From Peptoniphilus duerdenii ATCC BAA-1640 (lineage in GTDB: Bacteria > Bacillota > Clostridia > Tissierellales > Peptoniphilaceae): a DNA stretch of 64,000 nucleotides. Below the pieces are notes generated by a model. That model was not told where the DNA came from. It ran no database searches and saw only the letters and a list, made by a program, of their open reading frames with translations. The stretch covers positions 313,763 through 377,762 of the forward strand of contig NZ_GL397071.1 of NCBI RefSeq assembly GCF_000146345.1, in the 5' to 3' direction. The translations under genes and the position numbers were made by a program. Positions 48,472-57,086 of this stretch are shown in pieces (positions within the stretch are counted from its first letter, which is position 1; each line of letters starts with the position of its first letter).

Positions 48472-49047
48472 ATGGAAAAGAAAAAAAATAAAGAAAAAGC
48501 TATCATGGATGCTGCTCTTAAGTCTTTTAGAGAAAAAGGAATAGACAAGACTTCCATTAGAGATATTATGAGTGAATCTGGACTTGGTCTAGGAACTTTC
48601 TATCTGTACTTCAATGACAAGAATAGTCTCGAAGAAAAGATAGTACTAGATATTCTTACAGATTTAATCTACAAGGCAGAAGTCCAGTGTAAGGAAGAAA
48701 ATGCATCTGACAGATATATTTCTTTTGTAAGCTATCTTATAGATGAGCTCTTAAAAGACCCTCTCGAACTAGAGCTCATTTCAAAAAATGCGAACTGGGC
48801 ACTGTATGCCAAGGTAGAAAATGATAGCAGATTTGAAGAAGCTGAAAACACTTTGAAGTTTGTACTTAACAGATTCGATTCTCTATTCAATGTTAAACTT
48901 TCTGAATCTGAGCAGATTTTTATAATCTCTCTTACTTTTCATATAGTGCTTTCAACTTGTAAATCTTCTTTAAACGAAGATTCAGTCTTAACTATAGACG
49001 AGATGAAACCAATACTTTTTAAAATACTAGAAAAAATATTTAGATAG
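48472..49047 (+). CDS. TetR/AcrR family repressor
   Basis: A 191-residue regulator: N-terminal helix-turn-helix (AIMDAALKSFREKGIDKTSIRDIMSESGLGLGTFYLYF in parts, about residues 10-50) with the hallmark GxGTFYxYF, and a helical ligand-binding domain. The start is the ATG at 48472 with GGAGG; an upstream in-frame ATG at 48448 falls in the operator. It presumably represses its own operon with the MMPL pump until a hydrophobic ligand binds. Confidence 0.9.
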   Translation: MEKKKNKEKAIMDAALKSFREKGIDKTSIRDIMSESGLGLGTFYLYFNDKNSLEEKIVLDILTDLIYKAEVQCKEENASDRYISFVSYLIDELLKDPLELELISKNANWALYAKVENDSRFEEAENTLKFVLNRFDSLFNVKLSESEQIFIISLTFHIVLSTCKSSLNEDSVLTIDEMKPILFKILEKIFR

Positions 49048-49056
49048 AGTGATTTA

Positions 49057-51111
49057 ATGAAAAAATTTACAAAATTTATATCTCATCATCCGAAAATTGT
49101 ATTTTTAGTGATGAGTTTTCTTCTTATTCCCTCTTTTATCAGTTATAAATTGACGGGAGTAAATTATGATATTTTGACCTACCTTCCTGGCGATCTAAAG
49201 TCTACACAGGGTCAAAAAATTTTAGATAGCGAGTTTAAAAATGCAGCCACTGGTATGCTTATATTGGAAGGTACTGACCATGAGGCAGATGCTCTAAGAG
49301 AAGAGATTTTAAAGATCGATGGTGTTGAGGATGTAATATCTAAATCTTCTACTTTAGGAGATATGATTCCAAAAGATTTTCTGCCAGAAGATTTACAAAA
49401 TGTTTTCTATGCCAATGGATCTACCCTTATGATAGTAAAATTTAGCGAGTCCGCATCTTCTTTTACGACCATGTCTGCAATTGATCAAATAAAAAATATA
49501 GAGTCCAATCAAAAATATTTAAGTGGGATTTCATCCCTAGTTAAAGATACTAAAGAAATTATAGATAACGAGACTCCCATATATGTTCTATTAGCTGTTG
49601 CGCTAGGAATTATTATATTGGCTCTTACAAATGAATCCACTGTGATACCATTTGTATTTATAATTACAATAGGATATGCAGTTTTATATAATTTTGGAAC
49701 GAATATATTTTTAGGAGAGATTTCCTATATTACAAAGGCAATTGCGGCTGTACTTCAGCTAGCAGTAACCATGGACTATTCAATATTTCTATATCACAGG
49801 TATGTTGAAGAAAAAGCTTTAGACGACAACAAATATGATGCAATGGATGTGGCTATTCAAAAGACTATTTCATCCCTATTTGCATCTTCTCTTACCACTT
49901 TTGCAGGATTTATCGTTCTTATATTAATGAGGTTAGGTCTTGGAAAAGATATAGGACTTGTCATGAGTAAGGGAGTATTAATAGGGCTTATAGTAACGGT
50001 AACTCTTCTTCCTGCCATGCTTTTGATAGTTGAAAACCTTGTAAATAGATATAACCACAAGGTACTCTTACCTTCTTTTGAAAAACTTGCAGACTTCAAT
50101 ATTAGACATAAAAAAGTTTTAGCACTTGTGTTTGTAATTTTATTTATACCTGCAGTCTATGGAGCTAGAAACACAAAGCTTTATTATAACTTGGATAGAT
50201 CTCTTCCACAGGATTTGGATTCAATAGTTGCGCTAAATAAGATGAAAAAAGACTATGATATGGCAACTACACATTTTATAGTTGTAAAAGATGATCTTTC
50301 TAATTCAGATTTAAATGGACTTATAGATGAATTAAAAGATATAGATGGTATAAATTCAGTCCTAAGCACCAATTCTGTAACTGGAGTGATGCTTCCACAG
50401 GATATGCTTCCTGACAAGGTGAGAGATAATTTCTCAAAGGGCGGATATGAGATGATAATGGCTAACTCCAAGTATCAAACCGCTTCAGATGAGGTAAGAG
50501 AACAGATAAAAAGTATGAGAGATGTAATCAAAAAGTATGATAAGGAAGGTTATTTAACTGGAGAAGCTGTGCTTACAGATGATCTTACAGATATATCTGC
50601 AGAGGATTTCAAAGTTGTAAACATTGCATCTATTGCAATTGTTTTTTTAATTATAGCTTTGGTATTTAAATCCATAGGTATTCCAATAGTCTTGATACTT
50701 GCAATTGAACTTGCAATTCAAATAAATATGGGGATTCCTTTCTATTTAAATCAAACCATACCATTTATAACTTCTATAATAATCGGGGTTATTCAACTTG
50801 GATCCACTATAGACTATTCAATACTTCTTACCAATAGATTTTTACATGAATACGAATTAAGTGGCGAAGTGGATGATGCTCTTAGAATTGCAGTTAAAGA
50901 AACTTCCAAATCAATAGTTACATCAGCCCTTTCATTTATGGCTGCAACGATTGGAGTTGGAATCTATTCAAAGATGGAGATAGTTTCAACTATTTGTACC
51001 TTCCTTGCAAGAGGTGCAATCATAAGTATGACGGTAATAATACTTCTTTTACCAGCTATTATATCGGTAACATTTCCATTTATTAAAAAGACGACAAAGG
51101 GATTAAATTAA
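49057..51111 (+). CDS. MMPL/RND family transporter
   Basis: A 684-residue protein with two homologous halves of one plus five hydrophobic helices each and large extracytoplasmic loops (about residues 35-170 and 365-520). ITKAIAAVLQLAVTMDYSIFLYHRYVEE and ITSIIIGVIQLGSTIDYSILLTNRF carry the conserved Asp-Tyr pair used for proton coupling in MMPL proteins. It probably exports lipids, hydrophobic drugs or cell-envelope precursors. It starts nine bases behind the TetR gene and precedes a coiled-coil protein that may be its periplasm-like partner. Confidence 0.9.
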   Translation: MKKFTKFISHHPKIVFLVMSFLLIPSFISYKLTGVNYDILTYLPGDLKSTQGQKILDSEFKNAATGMLILEGTDHEADALREEILKIDGVEDVISKSSTLGDMIPKDFLPEDLQNVFYANGSTLMIVKFSESASSFTTMSAIDQIKNIESNQKYLSGISSLVKDTKEIIDNETPIYVLLAVALGIIILALTNESTVIPFVFIITIGYAVLYNFGTNIFLGEISYITKAIAAVLQLAVTMDYSIFLYHRYVEEKALDDNKYDAMDVAIQKTISSLFASSLTTFAGFIVLILMRLGLGKDIGLVMSKGVLIGLIVTVTLLPAMLLIVENLVNRYNHKVLLPSFEKLADFNIRHKKVLALVFVILFIPAVYGARNTKLYYNLDRSLPQDLDSIVALNKMKKDYDMATTHFIVVKDDLSNSDLNGLIDELKDIDGINSVLSTNSVTGVMLPQDMLPDKVRDNFSKGGYEMIMANSKYQTASDEVREQIKSMRDVIKKYDKEGYLTGEAVLTDDLTDISAEDFKVVNIASIAIVFLIIALVFKSIGIPIVLILAIELAIQINMGIPFYLNQTIPFITSIIIGVIQLGSTIDYSILLTNRFLHEYELSGEVDDALRIAVKETSKSIVTSALSFMAATIGVGIYSKMEIVSTICTFLARGAIISMTVIILLLPAIISVTFPFIKKTTKGLN

Positions 51112-51123
51112 AAGGAGAATAGA

Positions 51124-53547
51124 ATGAAAAAGAATTTACAAAGAGTGGTTGCGGGAGCTGTGGTATTTTCAATGCTACTACCTAGCACAGCCTTCGCAGC
51201 TAACAATATAAATAAATCTGAAACAGTATATGTAATTAAAAATAATGGTGAGATAAGGGATAAGACCGTATCTGTTTGGCTTAATTCAGAAGAAAATATA
51301 AGGACAAAGGACAGGACAAACCTTGAAGATATTAAGAATTTAAAGACTGATGAAAAGATAGATTCAAAGGGTGGATTTATTGAATGGGACGAAGATAAGA
51401 AAGATATTTACTACCAAGGAAAGAGTGAGAAAGATCTTCCGATAGATGTAAATATAAAATACTTTTTGGATGGAAAAGAGATGAAATCCAGTGAGCTCAA
51501 AGGAAAATCAGGCCATTTAAAGATAGAAATCTCAGCAGAAAATAAAGAGTTTGCAGTTAAAAAGATAGGTGGAAAAAACAAAAAAATCTATGCGCCATAC
51601 ACAGTTTTAAGTGCCATGAGTTTCGATTCAGAAATCGCATATAATATAGAAGCAAAAGATTCCAAAGTCGTAAAGGATGGCAAGAATGAAATAGTAACCA
51701 CTGTCTTAACTCCTGGACTCAGAGAAAACTTTGAAAATATATTGGAAGAAAGACAGATGGAAGAATTTAGAAATAGTTCTACCATAGAAATGGATGTAAA
51801 GGACTATGAACCAATAGAAGCCTATGTGGTGATTTCAAACGAACTATTCCAAAATAAACTGGATATAGAATCCATAGATAAACTTCGAGATGGAGTAAGA
51901 GAACTCGAAGACAATTCTCAAAAACTTGTGGATGCATCTGTAAAACTATCTAAAGCTCAAGGTGAGCTAAATAATGGAATAGCAAAGATGGGAGACGGAG
52001 CCAAGAAATTGGAAGATGGTTCAAAAGAACTCTACGATAAATCTGGCGAACTTGAAAACAAGTTTGACGAAGTAATAGAAAAGATAAAGCCAGTACCAGA
52101 ATATGCTGCCAAGATGGATGACGGAGGTAGTAAACTTTCAACAGGCATCACAAAATACACAGAAGCAGTTGGAAAGATGAATGAAAATACAGGCAAGATG
52201 GTAGAAGGAGCCGGCAAACTTGCACAAGGTTCAAGAGAATTAGATGAAGGTTTGGGAAAACTAAAAATTGCAACATCTCAGCTTAGAGAAGGCTCATCAA
52301 AATTATCTAAAGTAAACGATCTAAAGGATAATCTAGTAGGTAAGCTTACAGAACTCAAAGCTGGAATAGGTGAGTTGAGCACTGGGGCAAATAGTCTTCA
52401 CCAAGGATTAACACAAGCATCACAAGGTGCAAACGAACTATCTCAAAAAAATGCGGCATTAAATGGAGCAATCCAAGAAATGAACTCAAAAGTTCAAGGT
52501 ATAACTGGAGCAGATTTACCAGGCATGCAAAACCTAGATGTATCTTCTGATTTACAAAATATAGGTGTAAATGCAAAATCTATTGGAAATAACTTGGCAG
52601 AAGTACAAAATGCGATAACACTCCTAAGTCAAGTGAAAGATCCTACAGGACAAGTACAAGAAGCAATACAAATTCTTGCAGGAGCATCTCAAAATATAGG
52701 AGCAAACGCACAAGGCATCGCAGGATCTACAAAAAGTGTAGGATCTAAGCTAGAATCACTTCAAAACCTAAGCGGAAGCCTCGGAAATATTTCTTCACAA
52801 ATAAAAGTATTAAAAACCAATATGAATAGTGTTGCAACAGCTTCAAATGGAATAAATGGAGGAATGGAAGAACTTTCTTCAAGTCTAAATGAATTGGAAG
52901 CTGGAGCAGGCAGAATCTCCGGAGGACTCCAAGCGATAGATGCATCTCTAGAAAAAGGAATGGGAGAAGTTACAAATGGAATGGACCTATCTGAATTAAA
53001 TAAACTTGGAGAATCTCTAGTAAAATTAGATGATGCAACTGGACAATTAAAAGAAGGATCCCAAAAGCTAAGAGCAGGCACAGAAGAAAGTGAAGCAGGA
53101 GTAGAAAAACTTGCTTCAGCAATAAATGAACTAGATGGCAACTCCGAAAAATTAAATTCGGGAGCAAGTGAACTCTCTAATGGTCTTCATGAATTCAAAG
53201 AAAAATCCAAGATGTTAAATGATTTTCCAAGACTAAAGACAGAAGGAATCTCACCAATGAGGGAGGGAATTTGGAAAATAAACGATGGCATACACACACT
53301 AAGTGATGGAACTATAAAACTTGAAAATGGAAGTGTAGAGATAGATACAGCTATGAAGACATTTAGCGAAAAACTACAAGAATTTAAACAAAAGGGAATA
53401 GACGAACTGGATAATAAGACTAGAGAGCTTCCAGAATTTAAAGAAATTGTAGACGAAATGAGCAGACTAGCTAAGGAAGAATCCTCATTTACAGGAACAA
53501 CAGAAGGATTTGAAACCAAATTTAGAATAATAGAAAAGATAAAATAG
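51124..53547 (+). CDS. Secreted heptad-repeat (LxxG) coiled-coil protein
   Basis: An 807-residue protein with a clear signal peptide (KKNLQRVVAGAVVFSMLL, cleavage after AFA near residue 25), an N-terminal globular part (about 26-260) and then long stretches of Leu-x-x-Gly heptads (GAKKLEDGSKELYDKSGEL type) from about 265 to 770, as in YhgE/Pip-like proteins, but without the usual flanking membrane helices. No C-terminal anchor or sorting motif is seen. In an operon with an MMPL pump it could form an extracytoplasmic sleeve or surface fibre; this is inference. Several leucine-rich minus-strand frames across it are compositional shadows. Confidence 0.75.
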   Translation: MKKNLQRVVAGAVVFSMLLPSTAFAANNINKSETVYVIKNNGEIRDKTVSVWLNSEENIRTKDRTNLEDIKNLKTDEKIDSKGGFIEWDEDKKDIYYQGKSEKDLPIDVNIKYFLDGKEMKSSELKGKSGHLKIEISAENKEFAVKKIGGKNKKIYAPYTVLSAMSFDSEIAYNIEAKDSKVVKDGKNEIVTTVLTPGLRENFENILEERQMEEFRNSSTIEMDVKDYEPIEAYVVISNELFQNKLDIESIDKLRDGVRELEDNSQKLVDASVKLSKAQGELNNGIAKMGDGAKKLEDGSKELYDKSGELENKFDEVIEKIKPVPEYAAKMDDGGSKLSTGITKYTEAVGKMNENTGKMVEGAGKLAQGSRELDEGLGKLKIATSQLREGSSKLSKVNDLKDNLVGKLTELKAGIGELSTGANSLHQGLTQASQGANELSQKNAALNGAIQEMNSKVQGITGADLPGMQNLDVSSDLQNIGVNAKSIGNNLAEVQNAITLLSQVKDPTGQVQEAIQILAGASQNIGANAQGIAGSTKSVGSKLESLQNLSGSLGNISSQIKVLKTNMNSVATASNGINGGMEELSSSLNELEAGAGRISGGLQAIDASLEKGMGEVTNGMDLSELNKLGESLVKLDDATGQLKEGSQKLRAGTEESEAGVEKLASAINELDGNSEKLNSGASELSNGLHEFKEKSKMLNDFPRLKTEGISPMREGIWKINDGIHTLSDGTIKLENGSVEIDTAMKTFSEKLQEFKQKGIDELDNKTRELPEFKEIVDEMSRLAKEESSFTGTTEGFETKFRIIEKIK

Positions 53548-53557
53548 AAAAATAATT

Positions 53558-53597
53558 CACCTTGACTCCGGAGCAAGACTTCGGGGTCTTTTTTAAA
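53558..53597 (+). terminator. Terminator of the TetR-MMPL-heptad operon
   Basis: GACTCCGGAG and CTTCGGGGTC form a stem around CAAGA and run into TTTTTTA. Confidence 0.85.
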
Positions 53598-53620
53598 TAA
53601 GAAAATGAGGCGGATATCTT

Positions 53621-54025
53621 TTATGAATTAATAAATACTAAATAGTATCCCTTTAAGGCTTTTAAATCTTCAGCACTAAAAGCACCGTCTTTTGGATAGC
53701 CTTCATACCAAGTAACTTCACCTCTGTAGGTTACTTCTACTGTTCCATTGACATAATAATTGTCATAGTCTATGCATATCGCATGGAGAGTTCCTTTTAC
53801 CTCTCCGTCATCATAATCGATGGCTCTTGGATAGTCAAAGTCCTTTCCATATGTTTTTTTGATTTGCTCAAACCTTTTGTACTCACCGTTAACTACATAT
53901 ATGTCGCCTTTTGATTTGTCGATTTTTATAGATTTACTATCAAAATTTCTTGCATCAACACTTAAACTTGTAGTAATTAATGAAAGCATTATTAGAAGAG
54001 CAAATACTACTTTTCTAAATTTCAT
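53621..54025 (-). CDS. Small secreted protein of unknown function
   Basis: A 134-residue secreted protein: signal peptide with hydrophobic core FALLIMLSLITTSLS and likely cleavage after VDA (about residue 23), then a roughly 110-residue domain rich in Tyr and Asp (YDNYYVNGTVEV, TWYEGYPKDGAF). No transmembrane anchor or lipobox. The start is the second ATG (54025) behind GGAGG. A 15-base inverted repeat (TGAGGCGGATA) flanks the gene on both sides. Not recognised as a family member. Confidence 0.6.
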   Translation of the reverse strand: MKFRKVVFALLIMLSLITTSLSVDARNFDSKSIKIDKSKGDIYVVNGEYKRFEQIKKTYGKDFDYPRAIDYDDGEVKGTLHAICIDYDNYYVNGTVEVTYRGEVTWYEGYPKDGAFSAEDLKALKGYYLVFINS

Positions 54026-54185
54026 AATTACCTCCATATGGTAAATAAATAAAGTATCCGCCTCAAATCAAGTATATCACAAAAAAAAAAAAACAGACTA
54101 CGGTAATTTGATAAAATTTACTATTGCAATTTATCACGAAGAGGCGTAAAATTAATAAAAATGTCAAGAATATAAGGAGGATATT

Positions 54186-55436
54186 ATGGAAAAATCATAT
54201 TCAAGTTCCAAATCATTAGAAATTACAAAATCTATTAAAAAAGTAACTCTAGCTTTGCAACATATGATTGCAATGTTTGGTGCTACTGTTTTGGTTCCCC
54301 TTTTAACAGGGTTCAATGTTTCAACTTCACTGATGTGCGCAGGGATAGGTACTCTTATTTTTCACTTTTGTACGAAAAAGAAGGTACCTGTTTTTTTAGG
54401 TTCATCTTTCGCTTTTATACCAGTTATTCAGTCTGTCGCTAAATCCTATGGTTCTTTGGCATACGCTCAAGGTGGGATCGTCGTGGCAGGCTTTATTTAT
54501 GTAATCCTATCTTTATTCATTAAAAGGATAGGTGTTAAGAGAATTACAAAATATTTTCCAGCACAAGTGGTTGGTCCAATGGTTATAGTCATAGGTTTTA
54601 ATCTTCTACCTACTGCAGTTTCTATGGCAAGCTCCAACTTCATAGTTTCAATAGTAACCTTTACTGCATGCATCCTACTAAGCAATTTTACAAAAGGTTT
54701 TACAAAACAACTTGCGATTATAATTTCTGTAACTGTTGGATATCTTCTAAGTTTAAAACTTGGGATCGTAGACCTTGCTCCTCTTAAGAGTGCAGAGTTT
54801 TTAAATCTTCCTCCAATCACTCTTCCTAAGTTCAGCCTTGGTGCAATCTTTACCATTGCTCCAGTTGTAATAGCTGTATTTATGGAACATATTGGAGATA
54901 TAACTACCAACTCTCAAGTAGTTGGAGAAAACTTTATGGAAGATCCAGGACTTAATAGAACTCTACTTGGTGATGGACTTGCAACTGTCATGGCAGGGAT
55001 GATCGGTGGCCCGGCAAACACAACCTACGGAGAAAATACAGGTGTACTTGCCCTTACAAAAAATTATGATCCATCTATTTTAAGACTTGCCGCAGTATTT
55101 GCAATAATCCTCGGATGCGTCGGATATATAGGAGGATTCTTACAAACAATTCCTACCGCAGTCATGGGTGGTATATCAGTTATACTCTTCTCAATGATCG
55201 CCCTTGTAGGTTTTAAAACTATAAAGAATTCAAAAATGGATTTTAATTTAAAAAATATAATCACCATGGCAACTATTATAATAATCGGCCTTGGACCAAA
55301 TGCGGGACTTAATATAGGAATAAAAATAACTGACATGGTAAGCCTATCAGGGCTATCACTAGCAGCGATTGTAGGAATTTTGATAAATGTAATATTTACT
55401 CTTTATGAAAATAAAATAGAAAAAGAAACAATGTGA
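54186..55436 (+). CDS. Uracil/xanthine permease (NCS2 family)
   Basis: A 416-residue NCS2 transporter with about 13-14 hydrophobic segments. LALQHMIAMFGATVLVPLLTGF opens as in UraA, and IAVFMEHIGDITTNSQVVGENFMEDPGL-type sequence with the binding Glu and GGPANTTYGENTGVLALT (Glu in YGEN) are the substrate-site motifs of uracil permeases. It imports uracil with a proton. Strong AGGAGG; no purine or PreQ1-type riboswitch is visible in the 150-base leader. Confidence 0.92.
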   Translation: MEKSYSSSKSLEITKSIKKVTLALQHMIAMFGATVLVPLLTGFNVSTSLMCAGIGTLIFHFCTKKKVPVFLGSSFAFIPVIQSVAKSYGSLAYAQGGIVVAGFIYVILSLFIKRIGVKRITKYFPAQVVGPMVIVIGFNLLPTAVSMASSNFIVSIVTFTACILLSNFTKGFTKQLAIIISVTVGYLLSLKLGIVDLAPLKSAEFLNLPPITLPKFSLGAIFTIAPVVIAVFMEHIGDITTNSQVVGENFMEDPGLNRTLLGDGLATVMAGMIGGPANTTYGENTGVLALTKNYDPSILRLAAVFAIILGCVGYIGGFLQTIPTAVMGGISVILFSMIALVGFKTIKNSKMDFNLKNIITMATIIIIGLGPNAGLNIGIKITDMVSLSGLSLAAIVGILINVIFTLYENKIEKETM

Positions 55437-55456
55437 AATTAATTTTCACAAAAGTA

Positions 55457-55504
55457 TTCAAAAACGCCTCCTTTAGTATATAATTATTAAAAGGAGGTTT
55501 TTTT
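55457..55504 (+). promoter_or_regulatory. Composite promoter, terminator and ribosome-site element
   Basis: CCTCCTTT (55467-55474) pairs with AAAGGAGG (55490-55497), followed by seven T residues and then the ATG. The 3-prime arm is also the ribosome site of the NSS gene. TTCAAA (55457) and TATAAT (55479-55484, in the loop) could be its promoter, with transcription starting near 55491, after the 5-prime arm. Confidence 0.6.
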
Positions 55505-56812
55505 ATGAAGGAAAACAACGAAGGCTTCAGCTCGATAGTCGGTTTTATAATGGTGGCTATTGGCCTTGCTCTAGGAATCGGATCTCTCTGGAGATTTCCA
55601 TATGTAGTTGGAGAAAATGGTGGAGCCATATTCATATTTATGTATATAGCAATAATACTTGTAATAGGAATTCCACTTATGACTGCAGAGGTAACTATCG
55701 GATTTAAAACTCAAAGGACTGCCATAGACGCATACAAAACTCTAAGTCCAAAAACAAAATGGTACTACGCAGGATATCTACATACATTAGCAGCGATACT
55801 AATAGTTGGATATACATCACCAATCTACGCTTGGATTTTAAAATATATTTCTCTATCCTTAACTGGGGGATTCACAGGTCTTAATAAGGATATGATTGTG
55901 AGTCTATTTAATGATTTCAACGCAGATAAGAATATGGTCTACCTATTCTTTATGATAAATTTAGTTCTAAATGCTGTGGTAATTATATTTGGAATTCAAA
56001 ACGGAATAGAAAGACTATCCAAGATACTTATGCCAATATTATTTGCAATAATGGCTGTAATAATATTCTATGCAATAAGCCTTGATACCAGTGGAGAAGG
56101 ACTAAGATTTCTATTTTCACCAGATCCAAGCAAATTTTCAATTAAATCAGTAATCACATGTCTAGGTCAGGCGTTCTTTGCTCTGGGACTTGCGATGCTC
56201 GGCTCCATGGTATTTGGATCATATATAAAACAAAAGGATGAAAATATATTTAAAACTTCTACTATTATATGTAGTGCCTTAGTCCTTGCGGGAATCTTCG
56301 CAGGAATGATGATACTACCAATAGTATTTGCAACAGGACTTACACCGGGAGAAGGAGTTTCACTTACATTTTTAACCCTACCAAATGCATTTAATGTAAT
56401 TCCATATGGAAATGTACTTGCAATACTATTCTACTTTGGATTTTATATAGCAGCATTTACATCTTCAGTTGGAGTACTAGAAGCAGTGACAGGACAATTT
56501 AGTGAAAAGTTTAATATTTCTAGAAAAAAAGCTCTCCTTATAGCGTTTATAATCGTAGCAGCAATCGCATATGTATCAGTTAATAACGACGCATTCTTTA
56601 ACTTTATAGACAATGTAGAATCAAACTATATCTTAGTAATAGGAGTACTCTTAATAGCAATCTTCACAGGATATGTTTGGGGAATAGAAGAAGCGATGGA
56701 TGCTGCAAACATAAAGAATAAATTTATAAGAACCTGGATGAAAGTAAGTATAAAATATATCTCACCAGTAGTTATAATAGTAATCTTTATAAGTCAATTT
56801 ATAAAATTTTAA
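55505..56812 (+). CDS. Sodium-dependent amino-acid transporter (NSS/SNF family)
   Basis: A 435-residue transporter with eleven to twelve helices. GFIMVAIGLALGIGSLWRFPYVVGENGGAIF (about residues 11-41) contains the unwound helix-1 motif GLGNLWRFPY-like and AIPLMTAEVTIG the following conserved region; LGQAFFALGLAMLGSMVFGSY is helix 6. Bacterial NSS proteins import tryptophan, tyrosine, leucine or alanine with Na+. It follows the uracil permease but is insulated from it by the element at 55457-55504. Confidence 0.93.
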   Translation: MKENNEGFSSIVGFIMVAIGLALGIGSLWRFPYVVGENGGAIFIFMYIAIILVIGIPLMTAEVTIGFKTQRTAIDAYKTLSPKTKWYYAGYLHTLAAILIVGYTSPIYAWILKYISLSLTGGFTGLNKDMIVSLFNDFNADKNMVYLFFMINLVLNAVVIIFGIQNGIERLSKILMPILFAIMAVIIFYAISLDTSGEGLRFLFSPDPSKFSIKSVITCLGQAFFALGLAMLGSMVFGSYIKQKDENIFKTSTIICSALVLAGIFAGMMILPIVFATGLTPGEGVSLTFLTLPNAFNVIPYGNVLAILFYFGFYIAAFTSSVGVLEAVTGQFSEKFNISRKKALLIAFIIVAAIAYVSVNNDAFFNFIDNVESNYILVIGVLLIAIFTGYVWGIEEAMDAANIKNKFIRTWMKVSIKYISPVVIIVIFISQFIKF

Positions 56813-56819
56813 ATGAATA

Positions 56820-56852
56820 TCAATCGGCATTAAGACATGCCGATTTTTTAGT
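56820..56852 (+). terminator. Terminator of the NSS transporter gene
   Basis: AATCGGCAT and ATGCCGATT pair around TAAGAC and continue into TTTTT. The remaining 56853-57028 is AT-rich, without a gene. Confidence 0.9.
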
Positions 56853-57028
56853 GAAATCGCAGTAAGCACTTATAAAATAAATAAACCTTTAAAAATTCTA
56901 AAAAAATAATAAAATAAAATATTTTTATTCTTAATCGTTGTAATCAATTAAAATAGCGAAAGATAGTATGAAAAAATTCTTAAAATGGAAAACCGTAAAA
57001 ATATTTATGAAAACCTTTTACTTTATCG

Positions 57029-57057
57029 TTGAAAATTTAACATGATAAAGGTATAAT
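57029..57057 (+). promoter_or_regulatory. Promoter of the AGCS carrier gene
   Basis: TTGAAA (57029-57034) and TATAAT (57052-57057) with a 17-base spacer, 30 bases before the start codon. Confidence 0.8.
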
Positions 57058-57086
57058 TAAGTTATCTTAATAATAAGGAGGAAGAC

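Noticed and set aside
51588-53576. Multiple leucine-rich minus-strand frames
   Set aside because: They are the antisense of the LxxG heptad coding sequence; composition alone keeps them open.
54038-54185. Purine or uracil-sensing riboswitch before the uracil permease
   Set aside because: No conserved purine-aptamer core or PyrR-like anti-antiterminator was seen in the leader.
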